NCBI RefSeq assembly: GCF_003688495.1
Contig: NZ_REFH01000008.1
Span: forward strand, 186,001-250,000
DNA: 64,000 nt
Origin: Flavobacterium weaverense
GTDB taxonomy: Bacteria > Bacteroidota > Bacteroidia > Flavobacteriales > Flavobacteriaceae
Direction of reading: 5' to 3'
Below are positions 1 through 8,797 of the stretch, one piece after another. Position numbers and translations under genes: made by a program. Each line of letters starts with the position of its first letter. Positions within the stretch are counted from its first letter, which is position 1. Below the pieces are notes generated by a model, which searched no databases, had not been told where the DNA came from, and saw only the letters and a program-made list of their open reading frames with translations.

Positions 1-2
1 TA

Positions 3-1760
3 TATGATTTTGGAAATAACTCTGTTGGAGTAAGCTCTGCAGCAAAAACTTATTTTTCAAAAGAGCCAAGAGATTTGACAATAGACGAATCTGCTATTTT
101 AGTGGGAATGTTTAAAAACTCTGGATTATACAATCCAATTCGTAATCCTCAAGGAGTTAAAAATCGTAGAAATGTAGTGTTGTCACAAATGGAAAAAGGT
201 GATATTATTACTGAAGATCAAAAAGTGCAATTACAGAGTTTACCAATCAAATTGAATTTCAAATTAGAAACTCACAAAGACGGTACTGCTACTTACTTTA
301 GAGAATATCTTCGCGATTACATGAAAAAATGGGTAGAAGAAAACAAAAAGTCGGACGGGTCTAACTACGATATTTACAAAGACGGTTTAAAGATTTATAC
401 AACGATCGATTCAAGAATGCAGTCACATGCTGAAAAAGCAGTTACGGCGCATATGGCAAATCTTCAGCAAGAATTTTTTAATCAGTCAAAAGGCAATAAA
501 AATGCTCCTTTTGTTAATATTTCAGCTGTTGAAACTCAAAAAATATTGAACCAAGCTATGAAATCATCGAACCGTTGGTCTGTAATGAAATCAATGGATA
601 AAAGTGAGGAAGAAATTATAAAATCGTTTAGTGAAAAGACTAAAATGACTGTTTTTTCTTGGAAAGGAGAAAGAGATACAATCATGACTCCTATGGATTC
701 AATCCGTTATTACAAACACTTTCTTCAATCTGGTTTAATGGCTATGGAGCCACAAACTGGAAATATTAAAGCGTGGGTTGGAGGAATTAATTACAAGTAT
801 TTTCAGTACGATCACGTAGGGCAAGGAGCGAGACAGGTAGGTTCGACTTTTAAACCATTTGTATATGCGACTGCTATTGAACAATTGAATATGTCTCCTT
901 GTGATTCTATTATTGATGGACCTTTTATGATTAGAAAAGGTCGCCATAATGTAACAGCGGATTGGGAGCCAAAAAATTCAGATAATAAATACCGCGGAAT
1001 GGTTACCTTAAAAAGAGGTTTAGCTAGTTCAATAAATACAGTATCTGCCAAGTTAATGGATAAAGTAGGTCCAAAAGCTGTTGTAGATTTAACTCATAAA
1101 TTAGGCGTGAAATCTGAAATTCCTTTGCAACCATCAATTGCCTTAGGTGCCGTTGAAATTACTGTTGAGGACATGGTAGCTGCCTACAGCACATTTGCAA
1201 ATCAAGGTGTTTATATGAAACCACAATTTATATCACGAATTGAAGATAAAAGTGGTGTAATTATTTATGAGCCAATACCAGAATCCCACGATGTATTAAA
1301 TAAAGATATCGCTTACGCAGTAATCAAATTGTTAGAAGGAGTTACCGAAGGTGGTTCTGGAGATCGTTTGCGAACTACGGGCGGTGGAAATGGTTCTAAT
1401 CGCTGGACAGGTTATCCGTATAACTTCAAGAATCCGATTGCAGGAAAAACTGGAACTACACAAAATCAATCTGATGGTTGGTTTATGGGGATGGTTCCAA
1501 ATCTTGTAACGGGTGTTTGGGTTGGTTGCGAAGATCGTTCTGCACGTTTTAAAAGTATTACTTACGGACAAGGAGCTACTGCAGCATTACCTATTTGGGG
1601 TTACTTTATGAAACTTTGCTATGATGATCCAGATTTAAAAGTTTCGAAATCTCCATTTGAGCGACCTGCTAATCTTTCTATTAAAGTAGATTGTTATGTT
1701 GCTAAAAAAGTAGTCGATTCAACTGACACTGAAAATGACACAGGAGAATTCGAATTGTAA
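3..1760 (+). CDS. Class A penicillin-binding protein (PBP1A-like), 3' part
   Basis: Bifunctional peptidoglycan synthase, inner-membrane anchored and acting in the periplasm: glycan polymerisation plus peptide cross-linking. The reading frame is open from base 3, so the true start, the membrane anchor and most of the transglycosylase domain lie to the left of the window. What remains begins in the glycosyltransferase tail (YDFGNNSVGVSSAAKTYF, then LTIDESAILVGMFKNS). The transpeptidase domain has all three catalytic motifs: SxxK in GSTFKPF (serine codon at 843), SxN as SIN (1029-1037), and KTGT in GKTGTTQNQSDGW (lysine codon at 1446). The C-terminus is short and acidic. A TTG at 75 could be mistaken for a start, but upstream codons continue the family sequence. 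No clear terminator follows; the next gene starts 69 bp downstream. Confidence 0.93.
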   Translation, partial: YDFGNNSVGVSSAAKTYFSKEPRDLTIDESAILVGMFKNSGLYNPIRNPQGVKNRRNVVLSQMEKGDIITEDQKVQLQSLPIKLNFKLETHKDGTATYFREYLRDYMKKWVEENKKSDGSNYDIYKDGLKIYTTIDSRMQSHAEKAVTAHMANLQQEFFNQSKGNKNAPFVNISAVETQKILNQAMKSSNRWSVMKSMDKSEEEIIKSFSEKTKMTVFSWKGERDTIMTPMDSIRYYKHFLQSGLMAMEPQTGNIKAWVGGINYKYFQYDHVGQGARQVGSTFKPFVYATAIEQLNMSPCDSIIDGPFMIRKGRHNVTADWEPKNSDNKYRGMVTLKRGLASSINTVSAKLMDKVGPKAVVDLTHKLGVKSEIPLQPSIALGAVEITVEDMVAAYSTFANQGVYMKPQFISRIEDKSGVIIYEPIPESHDVLNKDIAYAVIKLLEGVTEGGSGDRLRTTGGGNGSNRWTGYPYNFKNPIAGKTGTTQNQSDGWFMGMVPNLVTGVWVGCEDRSARFKSITYGQGATAALPIWGYFMKLCYDDPDLKVSKSPFERPANLSIKVDCYVAKKVVDSTDTENDTGEFEL

Positions 1761-1829
1761 AATTTTAAATTGTTTAAATAATTAAATCCTATTTTTTATT
1801 AAAATTAGGCTTATTAGTAATTCATTCTT

Positions 1830-2528
1830 ATGATCAATAAAAAAGTAAATAATGTTCACGAAGCCCTTCAAGGAATTGAAAATGGGATGACTGTCATGTT
1901 AGGTGGTTTCGGATTATGTGGAATTCCTGAAAACAGTATCGCTGAATTAGTAAAAAAAGAAACGACGGATTTAACTTGTATTTCAAATAATGCAGGAGTA
2001 GATGATTTTGGCCTTGGTTTACTTTTGCACAAGCGCCAAATCAAAAAGATGATTTCATCTTACGTTGGTGAAAATGCTGAATTTGAACGTCAAATGCTTT
2101 CTGGAGAATTGGACGTAGAGTTAACACCTCAAGGAACTCTAGCAGAAAAATGTCGTGCAGCTCAGGCTGGAATTCCAGCATTTTTTACGCCAGCCGGCTT
2201 CGGAACTGAAGTTGCTGAAGGTAAAGAAACTCGAGAATTTAATGGAAAAATGCACGTAATGGAATTGGCTTTCAAAGCTGATTTTTCTATTGTAAAAGCG
2301 TGGAAAGGTGATGAAGCCGGAAATCTTATTTTTAAAGGAACTGCCAGAAACTTTAATTCTTGTATGGCTGGCGCTGCAAAAATCACAATTGCTGAAGTAG
2401 AAGAATTGTTACCTGTGGGTTCGCTTGATCCAAATGAAATACATATTCCAGGGATATTAGTCCAACGTATTTTTCAAGGCGAAAAATTTGAGAAAAGAAT
2501 TGAGCAAAGAACGGTTAGAAAAAAGTAA
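1830..2528 (+). CDS. scoA: 3-oxoacid CoA-transferase subunit A
   Basis: Alpha subunit of succinyl-CoA:3-ketoacid (acetoacetate) CoA-transferase, which moves CoA between succinyl-CoA and 3-oxoacids in ketone-body and branched-chain or aromatic catabolism. The 232-residue length is normal for a separate A subunit. The N-terminus carries the glycine-rich segment [19 protein letters not shown] (about residues 19-37), typical of the family. The C-terminus is strongly basic. The ATG at 1830 is the only sensible start. The B subunit follows 174 bp later on the same strand, an unusually wide gap for this pair that is filled by an imperfect tandem duplication. Exact substrate preference cannot be read from sequence. 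Confidence 0.93.
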   Translation: MINKKVNNVHEALQGIENGMTVMLGGFGLCGIPENSIAELVKKETTDLTCISNNAGVDDFGLGLLLHKRQIKKMISSYVGENAEFERQMLSGELDVELTPQGTLAEKCRAAQAGIPAFFTPAGFGTEVAEGKETREFNGKMHVMELAFKADFSIVKAWKGDEAGNLIFKGTARNFNSCMAGAAKITIAEVEELLPVGSLDPNEIHIPGILVQRIFQGEKFEKRIEQRTVRKK

Positions 2529-2530
2529 TC

Positions 2531-2693
2531 AGTGTTCAGTCATCAATTTGAACTTTAAATAGACTTTAAATAAAACATTTAATGAACCTTACTATCTTAA
2601 TGATTTAAAAAAGTGAGCAGTGATCATTTTAAGTCTAAAAACAGTAATAGTAAAAATACTTACTGAACCTTAATATTCTTAATGGTTTAAAAA
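2531..2693. repeat. Imperfect 81-bp tandem duplication between scoA and scoB
   Basis: Two adjacent copies, about 2531-2611 and 2612-2693, fill the gap between the CoA-transferase genes. They align at an offset of 81 bp: AGTGTTCAGTCATCA versus AGTGAGCAGTGATCA at the left ends, and GAACCTTACTATCTTAATGA versus GAACCTTAATATTCTTAATG towards the right ends, both followed by a run of A. The second copy ends about 9 bp before the scoB ATG. No coding frame is conserved across it. Confidence 0.7.
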
Positions 2694-2702
2694 AAATAAA
2701 TT

Positions 2703-3356
2703 ATGTTAACAAAAGAAGACATAGCAAAAAGAATTGCAAAAGAAGTTAAAGATCGGTATTACGTAAACTTAGGTATAGGAATTCCAACACTGGTGGCAAA
2801 TTATGTTCCTGATGGAATTAATGTCGAGTTTCAAAGTGAAAATGGTGTGCTAGGAATGGGACCGTTTCCATTTGAAGGCGAAGAAGATGCCGATATCATT
2901 AATGCTGGAAAACAAACCATTACGACTTTACCAGGAGCCAGTTTTTTTGATTCTGCTTTTAGTTTTGGAATGATTCGTAGCCAAAAAGTAGACTTAACTA
3001 TTCTTGGTGCAATGGAAGTAGCCGAAAACGGTGATATTGCCAATTGGAAAATACCAGGTAAAATGGTAAAAGGAATGGGTGGCGCTATGGATTTAGTTGC
3101 TTCGGCAGAGAATATTATAGTTGCCATGATGCACGTGAATAAAGCAGGGGAATCAAAAATACTTAAAAAATGTACTTTGCCATTAACAGGTGTAGGCTGC
3201 GTTAAAAAAGTGGTTACTGAACTTGCAGTTCTAGAAGTGACTCCAAAGGGTTTTAAGCTCTTAGAACGCGCGCCAGGAGTTACAGTTGAACATATCATTG
3301 CTTCAACAGAAGCTGAACTAATAATTGAAGGTGAAATACCAGAGATGGTTATTTAA
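2703..3356 (+). CDS. scoB: 3-oxoacid CoA-transferase subunit B
   Basis: Beta subunit of the same CoA-transferase; it provides the catalytic glutamate that forms the covalent glutamyl-CoA intermediate. The motif SENGVLGMGP around residues 45-54 contains that glutamate (about E46). The N-terminal VNLGIGIPTLVANYV and GGAMDLVASA segments are typical of subunit B. At 217 residues it is full length. It sits downstream of scoA in the same direction and ends just before a strong bidirectional hairpin, so the pair looks like a two-gene unit. Confidence 0.93.
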   Translation: MLTKEDIAKRIAKEVKDRYYVNLGIGIPTLVANYVPDGINVEFQSENGVLGMGPFPFEGEEDADIINAGKQTITTLPGASFFDSAFSFGMIRSQKVDLTILGAMEVAENGDIANWKIPGKMVKGMGGAMDLVASAENIIVAMMHVNKAGESKILKKCTLPLTGVGCVKKVVTELAVLEVTPKGFKLLERAPGVTVEHIIASTEAELIIEGEIPEMVI

Positions 3357-3374
3357 CAAAACTTCTATAAATGT

Positions 3375-3418
3375 AAAAGTGTCGGAATTTCAATATTGAA
3401 ATTCCGACTCTTTTTTTA
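3375..3418. terminator. Bidirectional intrinsic terminator after scoB
   Basis: A perfect 14-bp inverted repeat (3381-3394 and 3395-3408, GTCGGAATTTCAAT and its complement) is followed by a T-run on the + strand and preceded by an A-run. It lies between scoB (+) and the convergent gene ending at 3440 (-), so it can serve both. Confidence 0.85.
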
Positions 3419-3439
3419 TATTAATAATTTACAGTAATC

Positions 3440-4879
3440 TTAGAAAAACCATGTCGCTACAAAGATGGCTGTAATTACACAAATCACATCAACTAGCAAC
3501 ATCGTTCCTAGCGCGTAACGTGTGTTTTTAATATTTACAGAACCGAAGTAAACTGCAATTACATAAAATGTGCTTTCGGCACTACATTGAAAAATACTGC
3601 TTAACCTTCCTGTTAAGGAATCTGCGCCAAAAGTACTCATCGAATCTAATAAAAACCCTCTTGATCCTGCAGAACTGAAAGGTCTAAGCAAGGCGACTGG
3701 CATAGCATCAATAATTTGTTTATTTACTCCTAAGTTCGAAAAGATAAAAGCAATTCCATCACTTATAATATCAAATAAACCGCTGTTTCTAAATAAAGAA
3801 ATAGCAGCTAGCATTCCCAAAACATAAGGAAAAATAGTAACTCCAGTTTTTACACCATTATTTGCACCAACTACAAAAGAGTCAAATACAGTCGTTTTAG
3901 CCTCAGCAAATTTCTTCTCTTGACGAAATGCGTAAAATAAGGTAAAACCAATAATAGCTAATAAAATCAATCCCGAAAGATTAGAAGTAAAATAATTCTT
4001 TCCGATTAAATCTAAATGATTAACATACATCAACAACCCGACAATAGCGCCAATTAATGTCATTAATCCAATTACCAAGGAAGCACTTTTAAAATTGATT
4101 TTTTGTTTTACACCCACGATTAAAAAAGCAGCAATAGTACCAATAAACGATGTAATAATACAGGGCAACATTACATCAGCAGGATTACTAGAACCTGCAG
4201 CTGCACGGTATCCGATAATAGAGGTGGCAATTAAAGTTAAACCCGATGCGTGCAAACACATAAACATAATTTGCGCATCACTTGCAGTGTCTTTATCCGG
4301 ATTGAGCTCTTGCAAACTCTCCATTGCTTTTAACCCAAAAGGCGTTGCGGCCGAATCTAGCCCTAAAAAATTAGCTGCAAAATTCAATGTCATATAAGAA
4401 ATAGAGGGATGATTTTTAGGAATACTTGGAAATACTTTTACAAATACAGGACTCAATACTTTAGCTAATTTACCAGAAACTCCAGAAATAATTAAAAGCT
4501 CCATCAGTCCACAAAAGAAGGCTAAATAAGCAATCAAGGGAATAATAATGTCAACTAAACTGCTTCTACACGTTGCTAATAATCCATCGGATTTTTGAAC
4601 TCCACTGTAAATCTGAACGGTTTGATTTTTGTAAACATAAGTCGTATCGTTATTTGACAAATCACGATTAACAATCATGGTTTTATCTGCTTTCAATTGA
4701 ATACTATCTCTAATAAAAGCAGGAACTTGATCTATATATTTTTCAGATACTAAAATACGATCACCCTTTTCACCATTCAAAACGTAATCGATGGTATAAG
4801 TACTTCCCGAAAACAAACTGATCACCACAAATAAAATCGACGAGATAAAAATAACTAACCAAAACCTACTTAATACCAT
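3440..4879 (-). CDS. SpmA/SpmB-like nucleoside-recognition domain membrane protein
   Basis: Integral inner-membrane protein of 479 residues with many hydrophobic segments. An N-terminal hydrophobic anchor is followed by a soluble stretch of about 70 residues (roughly 25-95). Then come two nucleoside-recognition (Gate) type halves: the first contains LNFAANFLGLDSAATPFGLKA, typical of SpmA, and the second contains VGANNGVKTGVTIFPYVLGM and RPFSSAGSRGFLLDSM, typical of SpmB. In Bacillus these are separate spore-maturation proteins, so here they appear fused. Non-sporulating Bacteroidota commonly carry such proteins; the transported substrate is unknown. The gene stands alone between terminators or convergent genes. 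Confidence 0.85.
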   Translation of the reverse strand: MVLSRFWLVIFISSILFVVISLFSGSTYTIDYVLNGEKGDRILVSEKYIDQVPAFIRDSIQLKADKTMIVNRDLSNNDTTYVYKNQTVQIYSGVQKSDGLLATCRSSLVDIIIPLIAYLAFFCGLMELLIISGVSGKLAKVLSPVFVKVFPSIPKNHPSISYMTLNFAANFLGLDSAATPFGLKAMESLQELNPDKDTASDAQIMFMCLHASGLTLIATSIIGYRAAAGSSNPADVMLPCIITSFIGTIAAFLIVGVKQKINFKSASLVIGLMTLIGAIVGLLMYVNHLDLIGKNYFTSNLSGLILLAIIGFTLFYAFRQEKKFAEAKTTVFDSFVVGANNGVKTGVTIFPYVLGMLAAISLFRNSGLFDIISDGIAFIFSNLGVNKQIIDAMPVALLRPFSSAGSRGFLLDSMSTFGADSLTGRLSSIFQCSAESTFYVIAVYFGSVNIKNTRYALGTMLLVDVICVITAIFVATWFF

Positions 4880-4984
4880 AATCTATATTTTTTATAAATG
4901 TGACAAATCAAGGAAAACCGTAAAATCAAATTTCAATTGCTAAAACTAATATATATTTTTGATACTGTAACAGAAATCATTTAT

Positions 4985-5698
4985 TTAAACATGAATAATC
5001 TCGTCTTCTATTAACAAATCTTCTCTCCTTAATCTCAGAAAAATTTGCGCTACGGCAATAGTATCTTTTTCACAATAAGTTACGATTCGATCTATATCTT
5101 TTTCGACATAGAAAACATGACCAACTTGACTGCCATCGATATCACCTTTTGGGGAAGGAATTCCCAATATTTTTGTTAGTAATTTGAGTGAAGTGTAGTG
5201 CTTATAATCCCCGAACTTCCATAATTCTAATGTATCCAAATGTGGTATTTCCCATGGTTTTTTTCCAAATAGATTTAGCTTGTTGGGAATCGCTATTTGA
5301 TTTATAATCATTCGGCGCGCAATAAATGGAATGTCAAATTCTTTTGCATTGTGTCCGCATAGAACATGCTGTGGTTGGTTAAAGTGCGTATTAAGCAAAT
5401 TATTAAAATCTTCTAATATTTTTTTTTCTTCACCAAAAAAAGAAGTAACTCTAAAATTCCGAATGTCATTTTTGATTGTAAAATATCCAACAGAAATGCA
5501 AACAATTTTACCAAATTCTGCCCAAATACCCGCACGGTCGTAGAAATCCTCTGCTGTGAATTCGTCCTTTCTTTGATACTGTGTTTTATGTTCCCATAAA
5601 TCTCTCATCTCAACATCTAAAGCATTAAAATTTTCGGCTTCAGGTACAGTTTCGATATCTAGAAATAGAATATTATTAAGGTTTATTTTTTCGATCAT
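4985..5698 (-). CDS. Predicted 3'-5' exonuclease, PolB-like (DnaQ-fold)
   Basis: Probable DEDD-family 3'-5' exonuclease of 237 residues, full length for the predicted PolB-associated exonuclease group. The three exonuclease motifs are visible: Exo I as LFLDIETVP (about residues 12-20), Exo II as GHNAKEFDIPFI (about 116-127), and Exo III as YCEKDTIAVAQIF (about 210-222), giving the acidic metal-binding residues D, E, D, D. No polymerase domain is attached. The role in repair or RNA trimming cannot be settled from sequence. It is followed 3' by the gene ending at 4879, with a 105-bp gap and no clear shared operon. Confidence 0.85.
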   Translation of the reverse strand: MIEKINLNNILFLDIETVPEAENFNALDVEMRDLWEHKTQYQRKDEFTAEDFYDRAGIWAEFGKIVCISVGYFTIKNDIRNFRVTSFFGEEKKILEDFNNLLNTHFNQPQHVLCGHNAKEFDIPFIARRMIINQIAIPNKLNLFGKKPWEIPHLDTLELWKFGDYKHYTSLKLLTKILGIPSPKGDIDGSQVGHVFYVEKDIDRIVTYCEKDTIAVAQIFLRLRREDLLIEDEIIHV

Positions 5699-5775
5699 AT
5701 TTTCATATTTGATCCCAAATTACATAAATTTTCACAAACTAAAATACGATTTAGTGATAGAAAGTAAAAATTAAA

Positions 5776-6255
5776 CTACAGTTCATCGAAAAGACTTTGC
5801 TGATTCGTAGGATTTTCATGTTCTAAAAGCCACTTTTTTCTCCATAAGCCACCAGCATAACCAGTCAACGAACCATCAGAACCGATAACTCTGTGGCACG
5901 GAACTACAATCCACAAAGGATTTTTACCATTGGCGGAAGCCACAGCGCGAATTGCTTTTACATCACCTAAGATTTTTGATTGTTCGAGATATGTTCTCGT
6001 TTTGCCAAATGGAATTGATAAAAGCCCTTTCCACACTTTGTTCTGAAACTCCGTTCCTTTAGGATTTAACTTAAAATCAAACGCAGTTCTCGTTCCTTCA
6101 AAATACTCATTTAACTGAGTTACTGCATTCTGTAAGTTTGCAGGAATTTCGGTTGAAAGCGTTCCTTCGTCGTGCACTGAAATCGAGCAAATACCTTTTT
6201 CATCGCCTACAATTTCAGCAATACCTAGAGGTGTTTTTATAAAAGCAGTTTCCAT
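5776..6255 (-). CDS. ogt: Methylated-DNA--protein-cysteine methyltransferase
   Basis: Suicide repair protein that removes methyl or alkyl groups from O6-guanine in DNA by transfer to its own cysteine. The active-site motif VVPCHRVIG places the acceptor cysteine at about residue 120, preceded by the DNA-binding segment IRAVASANGKNPLW with the arginine finger region. At 159 residues it is the short Ogt/AGT form without an Ada regulatory domain. Its start at 6255 leaves 59 bp to the upstream small regulator gene, so they may or may not be cotranscribed. Confidence 0.94.
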   Translation of the reverse strand: METAFIKTPLGIAEIVGDEKGICSISVHDEGTLSTEIPANLQNAVTQLNEYFEGTRTAFDFKLNPKGTEFQNKVWKGLLSIPFGKTRTYLEQSKILGDVKAIRAVASANGKNPLWIVVPCHRVIGSDGSLTGYAGGLWRKKWLLEHENPTNQQSLFDEL

Positions 6256-6314
6256 ACTATCGAATTTATTTAATTATCTCATTAAAATTGGTTCAATTAT
6301 TTGAAAGTAAGGGG

Positions 6315-6515
6315 TTAATCGTCACTGTCTAATTCAAAGATCTCATGCACTGATTTACCGAATAGTTTAGCGATTTTTAAAGCTAAAACTGTCGACGGTA
6401 CATATTTCTTTAACTCAATTGCATTTATTGTTTGCCTACTCACTCCTATTTTCTCCGCTAATTGTGCTTGTGTAATGTTTGCAATAGCACGCTGTACTTT
6501 TACATTATTAGTCAT
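6315..6515 (-). CDS. Small XRE-family transcriptional regulator
   Basis: A 66-residue Cro/CI-type DNA-binding protein made almost entirely of a helix-turn-helix: ITQAQLAEKIGVSRQTINAI (about residues 14-33), then AKLFGKSVHEIFEL. This compact single-domain type is commonly paired with a membrane protein. Here it overlaps the end of the upstream membrane-protein gene by 8 bp, indicating translation coupling and one operon. The target operator is not identifiable; autoregulation of the pair is the usual expectation but is an inference. Confidence 0.88.
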   Translation of the reverse strand: MTNNVKVQRAIANITQAQLAEKIGVSRQTINAIELKKYVPSTVLALKIAKLFGKSVHEIFELDSDD

Positions 6516-6987
6516 AATTATCCAATTTACTGTTTTTGTATAACGTCCAATGAAATCGGATAATAAAGAACAATAGTAGCGTAAACATGTTATATTCCAT
6601 AACTTGAAGGAAAGACAATCCGTAAATAAAAATCACGCAAATTAATAAAATAGCATAATTGACGTAGGTTGCCCAAACTAAACTTTCAAGACGAATTTTA
6701 GAAACCATTTCGTCTTCTATCTTTTCTTTAGAAAAAGCGAAAACAATACCACAAATAATAAATACAGTCATCAACACCTCATCGATAATATTATTTTCAG
6801 TTAATCCAAAGTAAGCAGTATGAATGCCGGCTTTATCATAAATAAAAGCAAATGTTTTAACAGGTAGTTGAATTACATCGTGATCTCTATTGACAGCAGA
6901 AATAATCAACAGTGTTAGGAGAGAAATAACTAATAAGATACCGCTAAACTTTTTAAAGGAATACGGAAATAAATAATTTGTTTTCAT
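6508..6987 (-). CDS. Hypothetical four-helix membrane protein paired with XRE regulator
   Basis: Small integral membrane protein of about 159 residues with hydrophobic segments near residues 14-32, 70-90, 105-130 and 132-150. The frame extends upstream to a GTG at 7006-7008, but the ATG at 6985-6987 gives the natural start MKTNYLFPYSFKKF, so I chose it. Its 3' end overlaps the XRE gene by 8 bp. The arrangement matches two-gene modules in which a membrane protein and a small repressor are coexpressed. I do not recognise a named family and assign no function. Confidence 0.72.
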   Translation of the reverse strand: MKTNYLFPYSFKKFSGILLVISLLTLLIISAVNRDHDVIQLPVKTFAFIYDKAGIHTAYFGLTENNIIDEVLMTVFIICGIVFAFSKEKIEDEMVSKIRLESLVWATYVNYAILLICVIFIYGLSFLQVMEYNMFTLLLFFIIRFHWTLYKNSKLDNYD

Positions 6988-7066
6988 GTTGATACAATTA
7001 AAATTCACATCAAATGTAAAGTAAAATAATCAAAAAGTAAAGCAAACTTGACATAAATAAAAATAA

Positions 7067-7104
7067 AAAAATCTATAGGAGATTTTGCTTTCCTATAGAT
7101 TTTT
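7067..7104. terminator. Intrinsic terminator after the cytochrome c gene
   Basis: Inverted repeat AAAATCTATAGGA (7067-7080) and TCCTATAGATTTT (7091-7104) around a 10-base loop, with A- and T-rich flanks. It lies just downstream of the cytochrome c gene on the minus strand and could also act on the + strand. Confidence 0.8.
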
Positions 7105-7131
7105 AAAATTTCACTTTTAATAAAGATGAAA

Positions 7132-7518
7132 CTATTTGATACTTGAATATACATAAGCTTCTAGTGCGCCTAATTCTTCATCAGACATCGCTTTAGTAAT
7201 CGCAAAATTAGCTTTCATCACTTCGTATTGGCTTGGATCAACAATTGGTTCACCTTCACCTTTTAGAAATTTAACCATGTCTGCATTTTTATCTTTGTAC
7301 ATCTGCGCAATAACTTTAAGACTTGGTCCTACGACTTTCTGGTCCATTTGGTGACAAGCAACGCAATTTCCTTTTCCTTTAAAAATCTCTGCACCTAGTT
7401 CTTCAGGAGTCTGAGCGATCTCTTCAGTTGAAGTAGGATACAATGGTTCTTTTTTAGTTTCTTCTTTTTTACAAGAAGCCATGGCTAAAACTGCAAATAA
7501 TAATAAAATCTTTTTCAT
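7132..7518 (-). CDS. Cytochrome c class I lipoprotein
   Basis: Small monohaem c-type cytochrome, predicted to be membrane-anchored and periplasm-facing. The N-terminus KKILLLFAVLAMASCKKEE is a lipoprotein signal with a lipobox ending at about Cys16. The haem-binding motif CVACH lies near residues 53-57, and a distal methionine candidate occurs in YEVMKANFAITKAMSDEEL. At 128 residues it fits the c551/c552-like donor group. The haem genes hemB and hemF lie directly upstream on the same strand, but a promoter-like pair precedes this gene, so it is probably transcribed on its own. Its redox partner is unknown. Confidence 0.9.
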   Translation of the reverse strand: MKKILLLFAVLAMASCKKEETKKEPLYPTSTEEIAQTPEELGAEIFKGKGNCVACHQMDQKVVGPSLKVIAQMYKDKNADMVKFLKGEGEPIVDPSQYEVMKANFAITKAMSDEELGALEAYVYSSIK

Positions 7519-7588
7519 GTTATTTTCTTTAATTGTGATTATTTAAATTCCAGTCAAAAAGTAAGATTAGCTGTATTTAACTCTGTAT

Positions 7589-7621
7589 CAAATATACTAA
7601 AAAAATTACTCTTCAGCTCAA
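7589..7621 (-). promoter_or_regulatory. Candidate Bacteroidota promoter for cytochrome c gene
   Basis: On the minus strand a -7 box TATATTTG (7589-7596), matching TAnnTTTG, is preceded by TTG (7619-7621) with a 22-base spacer, within the usual -33/-7 layout of Bacteroidota housekeeping promoters. The leader to the start codon would be about 65 nt. Confidence 0.5.
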
Positions 7622-7648
7622 TTTTCAAATTTTAAGCTTATTATTTTA

Positions 7649-8647
7649 TTAACTTTTTTGTAAAAGTATCGCAGCTTCTTTAGCAAAATAGGTCGAAATT
7701 AAACTTGCTCCTGCTCTTTTTATACACATTAATTGCTCCATCATAATTTTGTCATGATCTAACCAACCTCTCTCGGCTGCTGCTTTGATCATTGCATATT
7801 CTCCCGAAACATGAAAAACAGTTACAGGAACATTCACAGCATTTTTAACTTCACGTACAATATCTAAATAAGCGATTCCTGGTTTTACCATAACCATATC
7901 TGCACCTTCTTCAACATCCCACAATGCTTCTTTTATAGCTTCTAAACGGTTTGCATAGTCCATTTGGTACGTTTTTTTATCTTGCGGAACAACTACGTCA
8001 GCTTCTCTTGGAGCGCTGTCTAAGGCGTCTCTAAATGGGCCGTAAAATGCCGAAGCATATTTAGCCGAATAACTCATGATACCTACATTTTGAAATCCCG
8101 CAGCATCAAGTCCTTGACGCAAGCGTAAAACACGCCCGTCCATCATGTCGGATGGAGCTACAAAATCAGCTCCTGCTTGTGCATGAGAAACGGCCATTTT
8201 TACTAATGCATCATTTGTTGAGTCATTCTCAATATCACCATTAGCGATTATTCCATCATGACCATAAATGGAATAAGGATCTAATGCCACGTCTGGCATT
8301 ACAATCATTTCTGGACAAGCTACTTTTATCTCCTTAATCGCACGTTGCATTAATCCTTCTGGATTCCAAGCTTCTTTTCCAGTATTGTCTTTTAAACTTT
8401 CATCAACTTTTACATAAATGTTTACCGCACGAATTCCTAATTCGAATAATTCCTTAACTTCTGAAACAGTTAAATCTACTGAACGTCGATAAATTCCTGG
8501 CATGGAGGAAATTTCTACTTTGTAATTTTCACCTTCTGCGATGAACATTGGGAACATAAAATCGCTTGGACTTAATGTGGTTTCGCGAACTAAAGAACGA
8601 ATGGATTCGTTTACGCGTAATCTTCTACCTCTTTGTAATGGGAACAT
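7649..8647 (-). CDS. hemB: Delta-aminolevulinic acid dehydratase (porphobilinogen synthase)
   Basis: Cytoplasmic enzyme condensing two 5-aminolevulinate molecules to porphobilinogen. At 332 residues it is full length. The N-terminus FPLQRGRRLRVNESIRSLVR is the typical arm region. The Schiff-base lysines are seen in MSYSAKYASAFYGPF (about K196) and MVMVKPGIAYLDIV (about K255). It is the last haem gene in the minus-strand cluster and follows hemF with a 150-bp gap containing short TTTTAGAT-type simple repeats, so it may have its own promoter. Confidence 0.97.
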   Translation of the reverse strand: MFPLQRGRRLRVNESIRSLVRETTLSPSDFMFPMFIAEGENYKVEISSMPGIYRRSVDLTVSEVKELFELGIRAVNIYVKVDESLKDNTGKEAWNPEGLMQRAIKEIKVACPEMIVMPDVALDPYSIYGHDGIIANGDIENDSTNDALVKMAVSHAQAGADFVAPSDMMDGRVLRLRQGLDAAGFQNVGIMSYSAKYASAFYGPFRDALDSAPREADVVVPQDKKTYQMDYANRLEAIKEALWDVEEGADMVMVKPGIAYLDIVREVKNAVNVPVTVFHVSGEYAMIKAAAERGWLDHDKIMMEQLMCIKRAGASLISTYFAKEAAILLQKS

Positions 8648-8797
8648 AATGATTTATGATTTTAGATTAACGATTGTAGATTTTAGATCTTTGCTCTATG
8701 TTAAGAAAAGTCTGAAATCCTAGATCTCTAATCTTATTATATTTTCTATTTATCAAATATTATTGAACTACGGGATTACATCTGCAATCAAAAATCA

